From Bacteroidaceae bacterium (GTDB taxonomy: Bacteria; Bacteroidota; Bacteroidia; Bacteroidales; Bacteroidaceae), in the NCBI GenBank assembly GCA_017466325.1, contig JAFTUK010000027.1:1-55621 (forward strand): DNA of 55,621 nucleotides, read 5' to 3'. The notes under the pieces were generated by a model. That model saw nothing but the letters and a program-made list of their open reading frames with translations, was not told the DNA's origin and searched no databases. Every line of letters starts with the position of its first letter. Position 1 is the first letter of the stretch. This document shows positions 1 through 8,256 of this stretch, piece after piece. The translations under genes were made by a program, and so were the position numbers.

Positions 1-346
1 ATTTCCATTTAATGTTATGCCCGTGTAAGGAGTCTTGCATCAAGGGGGAGAGTAGGGGACAGGCAATGGCGACTTGATTTGTGCGCTGTGCGCATCTGGC
101 TGATTCATAGCGCTATATGTATGTTTTATACATGCGCGGAGCGGATGATTGAGGGGTGTCGGTGCTGGCATCGTGTCATCTGTGTTCAACTGCTGTATTG
201 TCTGTTGCTGTATGTCTCTTGCTGTCTCCCTCTGCGTCACAACGGCAAGGCACAGACAATATGGCAGCATACGGCCCAGCAAACGTCCTGTGTTGGTGTA
301 AGGAATTATTGCTATGCGTTTGCGTACTATGAACGGAAGAAAGAAT
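1..346. other. No gene recognised at left edge
   Basis: This stretch has open frames on both strands, but their translations look random (rich in Cys, His and Arg, with no signal peptide or motif) and they overlap each other. I see no tRNA, no promoter box and no repeat shared with the rest of the window. It probably lies downstream of the leftward operon that ends near position 360. Confidence 0.5.
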
Positions 347-373
347 GGACACGTCCCGGTTAAAGGCGTGTCC
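347..373 (-). terminator. Hairpin at the 3' end of the leftward small-protein operon
   Basis: GGACACG (347-353) pairs with CGTGTCC (367-373) across a 13-nt loop. The stem overlaps the stop codon of the last gene of the minus-strand operon. Only a weak T-rich tail follows on the minus strand, so this is a possible rather than a strong terminator. Confidence 0.4.
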
Positions 374-554
374 TTTCTCTGAATTCATCTATGATGTCTG
401 ATGTCTTCTCCGTACTGATGTCGGGGAAATGCTTTGCCAGTATCTCTTTGAGTGCCTCTTCGGCGCGTTTGCGCATTTGCATTCTTCCCGTTGCAAGTCC
501 GCTATGGAAAGGTGTGTGAGGCAGCAGTGCGCGATTGAAGTTTCCGTCGCTCAT
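360..554 (-). CDS. Small hypothetical protein, 64 aa
   Basis: This is a short basic protein, starting MSDGNFNR and ending EFRERTRL, with a predicted amphipathic helical second half. I do not recognise a domain. It is the last gene of a four-gene minus-strand set (YtxH protein, holin-like protein, 86-aa protein, this one), separated by 40 nt from the gene before it. Coding is supported by the tight same-strand arrangement and a plausible residue composition. The neighbours suggest an accessory to a small envelope-stress membrane protein operon, but that is inference only. Confidence 0.6.
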   Translation of the reverse strand: MSDGNFNRALLPHTPFHSGLATGRMQMRKRAEEALKEILAKHFPDISTEKTSDIIDEFRERTRL

Positions 555-594
555 CTTTTATAAAAATATAAGCAAGGTGCTCTGCTTGTGAAGA

Positions 595-855
595 TTATTT
601 CCTGAATGCGGAGCGAAAACCGCGCACAATCTTAAGTCCCAGACTGATGCCCTGCCAGAGATTGAAGGCGTTGCGTGCTATCTGCATGGCAAAGTCCATC
701 CTGTTTGTAGCGCGTGGCAACGGAGATATAGCAATACTAAAGGCTTTGTTCAAATCCAGTTGGAGCTTGTTGAGTTCTGCCCTTTTGGACGCTCTCTTCT
801 GCTGTATGGCCAGAAAAACATCCTGCTGGCTCAGGATTTCCTGTGCAGTGGTCAT
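595..855 (-). CDS. Hypothetical protein, 86 aa, next to holin-like protein
   Basis: The 86-aa protein is mostly helical. The first half is charged and coiled-coil-like (IQQKRASKRAELNKLQLDL), and the second half is moderately hydrophobic and ends in a basic patch (RGFRSAFRK). Its start codon overlaps the stop of the upstream holin-like gene by four bases, so the two are almost certainly co-translated. I do not recognise a family. Such proteins often accompany YtxH and holin-superfamily genes in Bacteroidales, and a role at the inner face of the membrane is a reasonable guess. Confidence 0.65.
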   Translation of the reverse strand: MTTAQEILSQQDVFLAIQQKRASKRAELNKLQLDLNKAFSIAISPLPRATNRMDFAMQIARNAFNLWQGISLGLKIVRGFRSAFRK

Positions 856-1223
856 TGTTGGGGAGTTGAGGGAGTGTTATCTACGGTCTGGTCGGCATCA
901 AGGAAAATACGGACCATAAGCCGTGCTATGGGTTGCAGTACCCATTGCTTGCGCATGAACCAGAAAATGATGGCAATAAGCAGTATGCTGCCTGCGAGTG
1001 CTCCGAAACCGATAATGGCGGAATCGGTCACTTCGTTGATCCAGAAAGCAAGGGCAAAACTGGCAAGCAGCAGTGCGATACCTCCCAGAATAAGCAGAAT
1101 CAATGCCGTGGTAGCAGCAAAGAACAATCGTGTCATGCTCTCTGCTGCCCCCAGGGCAATGTTTTCCCTTTGCTTTTGGATATACTCCTTGATAAGGAGG
1201 AAAAGTTCTTTGAATTCTTCCAA
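852..1223 (-). CDS. Phage holin-superfamily-like (Holin-X type) membrane protein
   Basis: The 123-aa protein has two clear membrane helices: around residues 33-60 (FFAATTALILLILGGIALLL) and 68-90 (IIGFGALAGSILLIAIIFW). An N-terminal charged helix precedes them, and the C-terminus is short and acidic. This layout matches the Holin-X/phage-holin superfamily of small membrane proteins common in Bacteroidota chromosomes next to YtxH proteins; these are not usually prophage genes. It lies 34 nt downstream of the YtxH gene and overlaps the next gene by 4 nt. Its cellular role is unknown, with envelope stress the usual guess. No lysis genes are nearby. Confidence 0.7.
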   Translation of the reverse strand: MEEFKELFLLIKEYIQKQRENIALGAAESMTRLFFAATTALILLILGGIALLLASFALAFWINEVTDSAIIGFGALAGSILLIAIIFWFMRKQWVLQPIARLMVRIFLDADQTVDNTPSTPQQ

Positions 1224-1257
1224 AGCTTAAATGGAATTATTTGTTGGAAACGTTGGG

Positions 1258-1467
1258 TTATTCAGCAGCGCCCAGACCCAGGTCTTCAGCGATGTCGCTG
1301 GCCAAGTCTTCCATTTCTTTTCTGCTCAGCTTGATACCGCGCTTCTTGAGGTTTTCTACAATCATGGCTCTTGTGTCGGAACCCTTCTCGGGAGCAAACA
1401 GGATACCACAAGCTGCACCAACAGCAGCACCGCCGATAAAGGCAAGTAAGTAATTAACGGCTTTCAT
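1258..1467 (-). CDS. YtxH domain-containing protein
   Basis: The 69-aa protein begins with a single glycine- and alanine-rich membrane helix (residues 5-25, YLLAFIGGAAVGAACGILFA). The PEKGSDTR motif that typifies YtxH proteins follows, then a charged helix ending in an acidic tail. Length and order match the YtxH family, small membrane-anchored proteins often linked to general stress. It is the first gene of the minus-strand operon and has a Bacteroidota -7 box about 90 nt upstream. The exact function is not known. Confidence 0.85.
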   Translation of the reverse strand: MKAVNYLLAFIGGAAVGAACGILFAPEKGSDTRAMIVENLKKRGIKLSRKEMEDLASDIAEDLGLGAAE

Positions 1468-1552
1468 AATCTTGTTCTTTTGATTAGGTGTTAGTATTAT
1501 TTTGTTGTTTCTCGCAACCCCCTAATGGTGTTTTACGGAATTGTTTTCTACG

Positions 1553-1560
1553 CAAATATA
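1553..1560 (-). promoter_or_regulatory. -7 box for YtxH operon (TATATTTG on minus strand)
   Basis: The plus-strand octamer CAAATATA reads TATATTTG on the minus strand and matches the Bacteroidota -7 consensus TAnnTTTG. Transcription would start near 1546 and give a leader of about 80 nt to the YtxH start at 1467. No clear -33 box was seen. Confidence 0.55.
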
Positions 1561-1677
1561 GGAAAATTATTTTAAATATGGCCATATTCCTCTCCTTTTT
1601 AGTTGGTTTTAACTAAATTTCTGCTTAAGGATAGCATTATTAGCAGTTGGCTGCGGTATTCTTTCGTTAAAATGTCG

Positions 1678-1685
1678 TATCTTTG
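1678..1685 (+). promoter_or_regulatory. -7 box TATCTTTG for SPOR-ruvX-def operon
   Basis: This is a perfect TAnnTTTG match about 57 nt upstream of the SPOR lipoprotein start codon. The predicted transcription start is near 1692. A -33 TTTG is not evident at the usual distance. Confidence 0.6.
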
Positions 1686-1741
1686 CGCTCGTAAAAATGC
1701 TATTAACCATAATATACGTTATATAAAAGGCAAAATATTGT

Positions 1742-2257
1742 ATGAAGAAAAATGTTATGATGGGCTTTGCCCTGATTGTGGCTTTAGGTATGAGTTCATG
1801 CAAGAGTGGAGAGAGCGCTTACAAAAAGGCTTATGAAAAGGCTCAGGCACAGCAGTCTGAGGCTACAACTATTACTCCAGTGAACACTTCTACTTCAGAG
1901 CAGGTGACTGAGGTTGCCGTTACCCCTGTTGAGACCGTAACTCCTGTTAAGACCGAGACCGTAACTCCTGTTACAGACTATAGCAATGTGACTGTCCGCA
2001 CGGAGGATGTGACTTTGGTGAACGGTACCGGTTTGAAGGCTTATAGCGTTGTAGTAGGTAGTTTTAACATACAGGCCAATGCCGTATCACTGCAGAATAA
2101 ACTTAACGGTCAGGGTTACCAGGCACAAGTAGTGAAGAGTCCTTCAAACATGTATCGTGTAATTCTTAGCACACATAACGATAAGGTTTCTGCAGCTCAG
2201 AGCCGCGACAAGGTCCGTGCAACATACACCGATGCCTGGTTGCTTTATCAGAAGTAA
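1742..2257 (+). CDS. SPOR domain-containing lipoprotein
   Basis: The 171-aa protein has a lipoprotein signal peptide with lipobox ALGMSSC (Cys20). A low-complexity linker rich in Thr, Val and Pro follows (about residues 40-85, with repeated VTPVETVTPV-like units). The C-terminal SPOR domain (about 95-170) contains YSVVVGSFN and ends AWLLYQK. SPOR domains bind denuded peptidoglycan at septa, so this is probably a periplasmic-side, outer-membrane-anchored protein involved in division or the cell wall. It ends 3 nt before ruvX and heads the operon. Confidence 0.88.
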   Translation: MKKNVMMGFALIVALGMSSCKSGESAYKKAYEKAQAQQSEATTITPVNTSTSEQVTEVAVTPVETVTPVKTETVTPVTDYSNVTVRTEDVTLVNGTGLKAYSVVVGSFNIQANAVSLQNKLNGQGYQAQVVKSPSNMYRVILSTHNDKVSAAQSRDKVRATYTDAWLLYQK

Positions 2258-2260
2258 CCA

Positions 2261-2674
2261 ATGGCTCGTGTTCTGAGTATAGATTATGGCAAACGACGCA
2301 CTGGATTGGCCGTGACTGATCCTTGTCAGATTATTGCAAACGGACTGACAACGGTAGAAACGTCCTCCTTGATGAAGTTCCTCCAGGACTACGTGTCCAG
2401 AGAGCAGGTAGAGAGGTTTGTCGTCGGTTTGCCAAAACAGACAAATGGCCTGGACAGCGAGAATCTTCCTCGTGTCCATGCTTTTGTGAAGAAGTTGGGT
2501 GTGATGTTCCCTGATATTCCCGTAGAATGGTGGGACGAACGCTACACCAGTGTTATGGCACATCAGGTGATGCTTGACAGTGGTATTGGGCGCAAGGCCA
2601 GACAAAACAAGGCTTTAGTGGATGAGATTAGCGCAACCATCATTTTGCAAGGATGGATGGAAAGGCGCAGATAG
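2261..2674 (+). CDS. ruvX: Holliday junction resolvase-like protein RuvX/YqgF
   Basis: The 137-aa protein has a standard RNase-H-like fold. The first catalytic Asp is in the opening strand (LSIDYGKRRTG, Asp8), followed by the FVVGLPKQTNG segment and the WWDERYTSVMA motif, and then an Asp/Glu-containing end (KALVDEISATIIL). YqgF/RuvX is a near-universal nuclease implicated in pre-16S rRNA 5' end maturation and possibly junction resolution. Length is normal for the family. The 3-nt gap after the SPOR gene and 19 nt to def indicate one transcript. Confidence 0.93.
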   Translation: MARVLSIDYGKRRTGLAVTDPCQIIANGLTTVETSSLMKFLQDYVSREQVERFVVGLPKQTNGLDSENLPRVHAFVKKLGVMFPDIPVEWWDERYTSVMAHQVMLDSGIGRKARQNKALVDEISATIILQGWMERRR

Positions 2675-2693
2675 TTAAAGACGTGAAACAATT

Positions 2694-3254
2694 ATGATAC
2701 TACCAATATATACATACGGACAACCGGTCCTGCGTAAGGAGGCCGATGAGGTAACTCCGGATTATCCCAACCTGAAGGAGACCATTCAGGACATGTGGGA
2801 CACTTTGGAGAGAAGTCATGGAGTGGGGCTTGCCGCACCGCAGGTCGGCCTCTCAATCCGCTTGGCTATAATAGATCTGGATTGCATAAGTGATGATGAA
2901 CCTCAGTATGCCGGCTATAAGCGCACCTTCATCAATCCGTATATCGAGGAGATAGACGATACTGAGATGGAGACGCAGGAGGAAGGCTGTTTGTCCTTGC
3001 CCGGTCTGTCGGAAAAGGTAACACGTCCTACGAGAATACGTGTCACTTATCAAGACGAAAATTTCCAGGAGCACGACGAATGGGTTGATGGTTTCCTGGC
3101 ACGAGTCATGCAACATGAGTTTGACCATCTCGACGGCGTTGTATATACCGACCATCTGAAAGGGCTGCGCAGGCAGTTGATGGCTCCCAAGTTGAAGCAG
3201 TTGTTGAAAGGTATTTTTCGTGCCGACTACAAGGTAAAGCCTTTAAGAAAGTGA
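2694..3254 (+). CDS. def: Peptide deformylase
   Basis: The 186-aa enzyme removes the formyl group from the N-terminal Met of new proteins. All three deformylase motifs are present: GVGLAAPQV (residues 43-51), EGCLS (97-101, metal ligand Cys99) and QHEFDHLDG (metal ligands His141 and His145, catalytic Glu142). It lies immediately after ruvX on the same strand. A dispersed palindromic repeat follows its stop codon and separates it from the TPR gene. Confidence 0.97.
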   Translation: MILPIYTYGQPVLRKEADEVTPDYPNLKETIQDMWDTLERSHGVGLAAPQVGLSIRLAIIDLDCISDDEPQYAGYKRTFINPYIEEIDDTEMETQEEGCLSLPGLSEKVTRPTRIRVTYQDENFQEHDEWVDGFLARVMQHEFDHLDGVVYTDHLKGLRRQLMAPKLKQLLKGIFRADYKVKPLRK

Positions 3255-3257
3255 TAT

Positions 3258-3425
3258 TAAACCCAAATCGGTCATTAGACTGTTACGCGCTAATGACGCT
3301 ATCTTTTTGTCATCTGTTTCGTTGCTTCTCGGTTACAATGGAACCCCATTGCGCCCTCAAAGCGACAAAACATCTGTTCAAAAACAAAGCGATTATCATC
3401 ATAACGCTAATGACCGATTTGGGTT
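3258..3425. repeat. Dispersed palindromic repeat (CAAATCGGTCATTAG family), copy 1
   Basis: The arm ACCCAAATCGGTCATTAG begins at 3261. Its exact inverse CTAATGACCGATTTGGGT lies at 3407-3424, with about 128 bp between them. An extra inverse fragment, CTAATGACG, at 3290-3298 could form a short hairpin with the left arm. The right half (inverse of 3396-3420) shares the string CGGTCATTAGCGTTATGATG with the copy at 30.46 kb. The repeat fills the gap between def and the TPR gene and may act as a transcription boundary. Other copies are at 30.46, 37.15 and 39.72 kb. Confidence 0.8.
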
Positions 3426-3442
3426 AAACTGATATGATGTAG

Positions 3443-5377
3443 ATGAAGCGTCTGGTGTCGTTTTTGCTGTTTCTGGTAATCCTCCAAGTACAGGCCTTTT
3501 CCCAAATCAATGCCAATAGGGTGATGCTCATGGGGCGTAATGCCTTGTATTACGAGGATTATGTCCTGGCAATTCAGCGCTTCAATTCTGTTATCTCGGC
3601 CAAACCCTATCTTGCCGAACCGTATTTCTATCGCGGTTTGGCCAAGTTCTATCTTGAAGACTATGCCGGTGCAGAGGCGGATTGTTCTCTGGCATTGGAC
3701 AGACGCCCCTATAATGCACAGTATTATACTCTGCGTGGTCTTTGCCGTGTGAACATGGAACGGTATGACTTGGCTGTTGAGGACTATCATGCCGCTCTCC
3801 ACCAGAATCCGATGGAGAGGAACAACTGGCACAATATGGTGTTATGCTATATGGAACTGGAGCAGTATGAGCGTGCGGATTCGGCTTTGGATAGCATGAT
3901 GGCGTTGTGGCCCCGCGAGTCGGTGCAATGCACCATGAAAGCTCAGGTATCTTTGGCATTGAAGGATACGCTGCTTGCCGAGGAATGGGTGGATAGTGCC
4001 CTCGTGTTGGACAACTATGACGGAGGGGCATGGAGTATGAAGGCTGCCATGCTTGCAAAGCGTGAAGAGTACAAGGATGCCGAGATGGCTCTCGACAGGG
4101 CTATAATGCAGAAACCGCGTATACCAGTTTTGTACATTAACAGGGCATTGGCACGTTTCCAGCAGAATAACATCCGTGGCGCCATGTCTGACTATGACCA
4201 GGCCATAGAGATTGATGCAGGTAACTATGTCGCTCATTACAACCGTGGATTGTTGCGTGCTCAGGTTGGAGACGATAATCGTGCGATAGATGATTTCAAT
4301 TATGTCCTGCAACTGGAACCCGACAATATGATTGCCTTGTACAATAGGGCGGTGCTCCTGGACAGAACCGGCGACTATCGTGGCGCTATACGTGATATCA
4401 GTACGGTAATAGATGCTTATCCGCAATTCTGGACAGGCTATCGCCAGCGTGCCTCCATTCTACGCAAGATAGGAGATGTTTATGGTGCGGAACGTGATGA
4501 GTTTCGTGTGCTTAAGGCAGAGATGGAGGTCCGTGCAGGAACATATAAGGTTCAAAAGACAACACGAAAGAAAGAAGAGCGTAACATAGAGGACTACAAC
4601 AAACTTGTTGTTGACGAGGAGCAGACGGATATCGACAAGTATGCCAGCGAGTTCCGCGGAAGGGTCCAGAACAGGCAAACCGACCTCAAACCACTGCCCA
4701 TGTATGTACTGGGTTTCTATCGCAAGGACCATCCTACACGTCGCTATCAGCCTTATAGCAAGAGTGTGGAGGAATTCTCCAAGTCTAACAAACTTGAACA
4801 GGCGTTGTTGGTGTGCAGTGAAGAGATTTCTTTGGACAGTACTCATATTGCATTGCATCAGGAGCGTATAGTCAGTGATATTGTTCTTGGTCATGACTGC
4901 CAGCTTGTTCTTGATCATTATATAGTGCGCGATTTTGAGTCCTCAATGTCTGTATTGGATTCTATCATAGTGTCAGTTCCCAATGTCAGTCCCCTGTATC
5001 ATTTCCTCCGTGCACAGGTACGTACTTCGCAAATAGAGGCCCAGCCTATGAACGAGAGCGAACAGCGTCTCCGTTATCTTGAGATACTGCAGGATTTGAA
5101 GTATTGCGCTGCGTCTCTGCCGGATTTCCCATACGCTTCCTATAATTTGGGCAATACCTGCATGAAACTGAAGGATTATGGCACAGCGGTAGATGCATAT
5201 TCCGAGGCGATAAACAGAGATGCTGATATGCCGGAAGCATATTACAATCGTGGCGTGGCATACATCCTTATGGGTAAAACAGAAGAGGGACTTGCCGATC
5301 TTTCTCGGGCAGGAGAGTTGGGGTTGTATCAGGCTTACAATCTCATAAAAAAGCATTCCAAGAACAGGGGACACTAG
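3443..5377 (+). CDS. Exported tetratricopeptide (TPR) repeat protein
   Basis: The 644-aa protein has a signal peptide (MKRLVSFLLFLVILQVQAFS, cleavage near residue 21). It carries a long N-terminal TPR block (about residues 30-370) of repeated 34-residue units with the W-L-G-Y-A-F-A-P pattern, for example AEPYFYRGLAKFYLEDYAGA and VAHYNRGLLRAQVGDDNRAI. A lower-complexity linker lies at 370-440, and two more TPRs occur near the C-terminus (ASYNLGNTCMKLKDY, EAYYNRGVAYILMGK). TPR arrays are protein-interaction scaffolds, and this one is probably periplasmic. A TPR gene downstream of def is a common Bacteroidales arrangement; thrS, often next, is absent here. Confidence 0.88.
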   Translation: MKRLVSFLLFLVILQVQAFSQINANRVMLMGRNALYYEDYVLAIQRFNSVISAKPYLAEPYFYRGLAKFYLEDYAGAEADCSLALDRRPYNAQYYTLRGLCRVNMERYDLAVEDYHAALHQNPMERNNWHNMVLCYMELEQYERADSALDSMMALWPRESVQCTMKAQVSLALKDTLLAEEWVDSALVLDNYDGGAWSMKAAMLAKREEYKDAEMALDRAIMQKPRIPVLYINRALARFQQNNIRGAMSDYDQAIEIDAGNYVAHYNRGLLRAQVGDDNRAIDDFNYVLQLEPDNMIALYNRAVLLDRTGDYRGAIRDISTVIDAYPQFWTGYRQRASILRKIGDVYGAERDEFRVLKAEMEVRAGTYKVQKTTRKKEERNIEDYNKLVVDEEQTDIDKYASEFRGRVQNRQTDLKPLPMYVLGFYRKDHPTRRYQPYSKSVEEFSKSNKLEQALLVCSEEISLDSTHIALHQERIVSDIVLGHDCQLVLDHYIVRDFESSMSVLDSIIVSVPNVSPLYHFLRAQVRTSQIEAQPMNESEQRLRYLEILQDLKYCAASLPDFPYASYNLGNTCMKLKDYGTAVDAYSEAINRDADMPEAYYNRGVAYILMGKTEEGLADLSRAGELGLYQAYNLIKKHSKNRGH

Positions 5378-5588
5378 TATTATACTGCAAAAACGTGGAT
5401 TCTTAATGCTTCAGGTCTTGGATCATTTGCTTGGTCCGGGATTCAGAAAAATGTCCCTGGAAGTGCAAATACTTTCAGGGGCATATATTTGTTAATGTGC
5501 TTGCATGTGGGCATAGGTGGTATTTCTCCGGTACGGAACGGTCGGTTTCTCCCTAAGATTTGCCATTGGCCTGGTGGAGGCCTCGTTC

Positions 5589-5669
5589 GTCCTCGGTGGC
5601 GGTAAAATGAATCGCCAGTGGCGGTGAACTTTATCGCCGAGGGCGGCTCATTTTACCGCCACCGAGGAC
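5589..5669. repeat. Tandem palindrome array D (three 22-23 bp units)
   Basis: Three units with arms TGGCGGT/(A)TCGCC follow each other with a period of 22-23 bp, starting at 5597, 5619 and about 5642. The outermost sequences form a perfect 22-bp inverted repeat (5589-5610 with 5648-5669). The array lies between the convergent TPR and TonB-receptor genes. The preceding 210 bp (5378-5588) contain a small hairpin (TGTCCCTGGAAGTGC...) but no gene. Its geometry (about 7-nt arms, 2-nt centre, 7-nt spacer) matches the arrays at 16.1, 24.2 and 34.5 kb. Confidence 0.75.
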
Positions 5670-5720
5670 CGGATGAGGGGGCAGTAGGGGCATACTGTAT
5701 GGCGCCGGTATATTTCCCGT

Positions 5721-8099
5721 TTAGAACTCTACGTTCACCCGGAAGTTCACCATGCGGCCGGTCAGGTAGTTGGGCACTGCATACTGGTCGTTCTTCACAT
5801 CGGTCACCCAGTAGTATCCGCTCACGTTGTCGAAACCGAAGATGTTCAGGCAGTCTAGTCCTAACCAGATGTTGCGTATCGGGTTCTTGCGAAGGTGGCG
5901 GTCTTCGTTGTCGAGGGCGCGGAAGTTCAGACCAACGTCCACACGTTTGTATGCAGAGGAACGATAGACGTGCTCCTCCAGTCCCGTGTGTGGTGCGCCG
6001 AAGGGCAAGCCTCCTGCAAAGCAGGCCTTGAGGTTCATCTTCCACCGTGTGGTGTTGGGGAAATAGTCGGAGAAGAACATGTTCAGCGACCATGTCTGGT
6101 CGGTAGGTTGCGGTATGCTTTTCCCGTTGAGGTTCATGCGTGCGCGCATTAAAGAAAAGGTAAGCCACGAGTCAGTGCCCGGCACGAACTCTCCGTATAG
6201 TTTGAAGTCCACGCCCATCACGTTGCCTGTGGCGCAGTTGCGTCCGTAGTAGACAATCTTTGTGTTGTCTACCGTATAGGGGTTCAGGCGGTCCTGGGCC
6301 TTGTAATACAGTTCCGTGGAGAAAAGGAAAGGACGCTTGCCCAGTTTGAAACGATATTCGTAGCCGGCAATTATCTGGAAGGAACGTTGCGACTGGATGT
6401 TTTTGTTCAACTGTACGATGGTGGTGGCACCGTTGCTTACGGTATCTCGCAACTCTTTGTAGAATGGTCGCTGGTAGTAGAGTCCCGTTGCCAGACGCAA
6501 TGTCATGTTGTCGTGATTTTTTGGTATGAAGTTCAGGCTTGCACGAGGTGAGCAGAGCCATTCTCCGTTCCACGACCAATAGGACAGACGCAGACCATAG
6601 TTAAGGCTGAAGATGCCTTTGGCGGTTTCCCGTCTCCATGTGTCCTGGGCATACATTTCCAGGTGGTTGGATGATATGCTGTTTTCGCTTCGCAGGTTGT
6701 AGATTATTTCCAGTGCTTCTGGGTTGTGTGGCATGGAATAACCGGAACTGTCGCGGTATTCCCATTCGCGCGAACGTTCTCTTACGCTTTCGTGCCTGAA
6801 ACCTAATCCCGCTTCAAGATGGTGTCCCTTGTGCTTGTATTCATACGCCAGTTTCAGGCTGTGCTGGCTGCTGTTGAGCATGTTTCTGGCATGCTCCATG
6901 TATGTGCCCACGGCAAGTTCTGTGGCGGTGCTGGTGTTGGAAAGCCAGTATTGTCCCTGTATGTCGTATGTTTCCCTCTCCTGTGTGCTAAAGGCGGTGT
7001 AGTTCAGTGAGATAGAGTGGTTCTTGCCGATTTTCCTTTTTACACGTGCCGTGCCATAGAATGTCTGGAACAGGTCCTGTTCCCAACCGTCGAAATACAC
7101 CTTGAAATTGTGTATGTTCTCCATGGTGCCGAAACTCGTTTCGCGTGTGGCAGGGGTAAACTTGTAGTTGTTGTGCGAGATGTAACCGATTACGTCCACA
7201 GTCCAGTCCTTGGCCGGATTCCAAGACATGAATGCCTGGTAGTCAACGAAGTTTGGCGAGTATTCCGCTTCTGTTTCCAAAGCCCCCAGCATGTATGAGT
7301 TGGTCTTGTATCGCAGACTATGGGAAAAGGATACTTTTTTGTTGCCCCATCCCATGTAGGCCGAGGCTCCAAGCAGCGATGCGGAAAGGTCGCCTTCCCA
7401 TTTGGTGGGTTTGCGGTATTCTATGTCCAGAACGGAAGACATCTTGTCAGTATATTTTGCTTCAAATCCACCGGAACTGAAACGTATCTTGTCCACCATG
7501 AAAGGGTTGATGACAGACAGACCCTCCTGTTCTCCGCTGCGGATAAGCAGAGGGCGGTACACCTCTCCGCCGTTTATGTACACACAGTTCTCGTCGAACG
7601 AACCGCCACGCACGTTGTATTGGGACGACAGTTCGTTGTGCTGGGACACTCCGGCCTGTGTGGCAACAAGGTCTTCCACTGCATTTCCTGTGGTGCTGGG
7701 CATGCGCTTGATTTCCTCGGTGTTAAGTTCCTGCGTCTGTCCCATCTGTCTGCGCAGTTCCTTTATCTCCACCTCGCCCATGTCCACGGAATTGTCGTAC
7801 ATTACTATGTTCAGGGTCAGCTGTCCTTTGGGATTCCTCAGCACTCTCTGCCTGGTGCGGTAACCCATCATCTTGTAAGAAATCACCACAGAGTCAGCAG
7901 TATTGAAGGTGAGGCTGTATTTGCCGTCCAAATCGGCAGTAGTGCCGGCCGCCTGGCCCTCCACCTTGATAATGCACAGGCTTACGGGTTCGTTCTTTTC
8001 GTCAATGACCCGTCCTTTCAGGCTCACTTTGGTCGAGTCGGCAGCATGGGCGACAAAGGGAAATAAAAGAATTATGAAGTATAGTAATATCCGTTTCAT
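5721..8099 (-). CDS. TonB-dependent receptor with carboxypeptidase-like N-terminal domain
   Basis: The outer-membrane active transporter has 792 aa from the chosen start. That start gives a clean signal peptide (MKRILLYFIILLFPFVAHA); a longer frame back to 8183 adds a charged segment that would bury it. A CarboxypepD_reg-like beta-sandwich follows (about 25-110, SLKGRVIDEKNEPVSLCIIK), then the plug (about 130-240, with NVRGGSFDENCVYINGGEVY) and a 22-strand barrel ending in the aromatic signature VNFRVNVEF. No SusD partner is adjacent, so this is not a classic PUL pair, and its substrate cannot be told from sequence. Energy would come from TonB-ExbBD encoded elsewhere. Confidence 0.9.
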   Translation of the reverse strand: MKRILLYFIILLFPFVAHAADSTKVSLKGRVIDEKNEPVSLCIIKVEGQAAGTTADLDGKYSLTFNTADSVVISYKMMGYRTRQRVLRNPKGQLTLNIVMYDNSVDMGEVEIKELRRQMGQTQELNTEEIKRMPSTTGNAVEDLVATQAGVSQHNELSSQYNVRGGSFDENCVYINGGEVYRPLLIRSGEQEGLSVINPFMVDKIRFSSGGFEAKYTDKMSSVLDIEYRKPTKWEGDLSASLLGASAYMGWGNKKVSFSHSLRYKTNSYMLGALETEAEYSPNFVDYQAFMSWNPAKDWTVDVIGYISHNNYKFTPATRETSFGTMENIHNFKVYFDGWEQDLFQTFYGTARVKRKIGKNHSISLNYTAFSTQERETYDIQGQYWLSNTSTATELAVGTYMEHARNMLNSSQHSLKLAYEYKHKGHHLEAGLGFRHESVRERSREWEYRDSSGYSMPHNPEALEIIYNLRSENSISSNHLEMYAQDTWRRETAKGIFSLNYGLRLSYWSWNGEWLCSPRASLNFIPKNHDNMTLRLATGLYYQRPFYKELRDTVSNGATTIVQLNKNIQSQRSFQIIAGYEYRFKLGKRPFLFSTELYYKAQDRLNPYTVDNTKIVYYGRNCATGNVMGVDFKLYGEFVPGTDSWLTFSLMRARMNLNGKSIPQPTDQTWSLNMFFSDYFPNTTRWKMNLKACFAGGLPFGAPHTGLEEHVYRSSAYKRVDVGLNFRALDNEDRHLRKNPIRNIWLGLDCLNIFGFDNVSGYYWVTDVKNDQYAVPNYLTGRMVNFRVNVEF

Positions 8100-8202
8100 G
8101 CTTTTATAACGTAAAAATAGCCGCGTTTCTTGTTCGCAACGGCATATTTTTTTCTCTGACCGTATAGTCTGGGATTCTCTCACTCGGAAAATACAAAAGA
8201 TT

Positions 8203-8234
8203 TTTGGTTTTTCTCTCGTTTATTCGTATCTTTG
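8203..8234 (+). promoter_or_regulatory. Promoter for nitroreductase operon: TTTG-N20-TATCTTTG
   Basis: TTTG at 8203-8206 and TATCTTTG at 8227-8234 are separated by exactly 20 bp, as in two other promoters here (16.7 and 21.5 kb). The predicted start of transcription is near 8241, 16 nt before the nitroreductase ATG. The -7 box is directly followed by a minus-strand -7 box at 8239-8246. Confidence 0.75.
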
Positions 8235-8238
8235 TCCG

Positions 8239-8246
8239 CAAATATA
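8239..8246 (-). promoter_or_regulatory. Possible -7 box for the TonB receptor (TATATTTG, minus)
   Basis: CAAATATA on the plus strand gives TATATTTG on the minus strand. Transcription would begin near 8232 and leave a 5' untranslated leader of about 130 nt before the receptor start at 8099. It lies only 4 bp from the rightward -7 box, so the two promoters would compete for polymerase. No -33 box was found. Confidence 0.4.
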
Positions 8247-8256
8247 CATATAAAGA

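Noticed and set aside
40-363. Open frames on both strands at the left edge
   Set aside because: They overlap each other, have no signal or motif, and their composition (Cys/His/Arg rich) looks like random translation.
852-1223. Prophage lysis cassette from the holin-like gene
   Set aside because: No endolysin, spanin or structural genes are nearby; holin-like plus YtxH pairs are ordinary chromosomal genes in Bacteroidota.
5721-8099. SusC/SusD polysaccharide-utilisation pair
   Set aside because: No SusD-like lipoprotein lies next to the receptor, and the receptor is shorter than typical SusC proteins.
8100-8183. 28-residue upstream extension of the TonB receptor
   Set aside because: It would hide a perfect signal peptide that begins at 8099.
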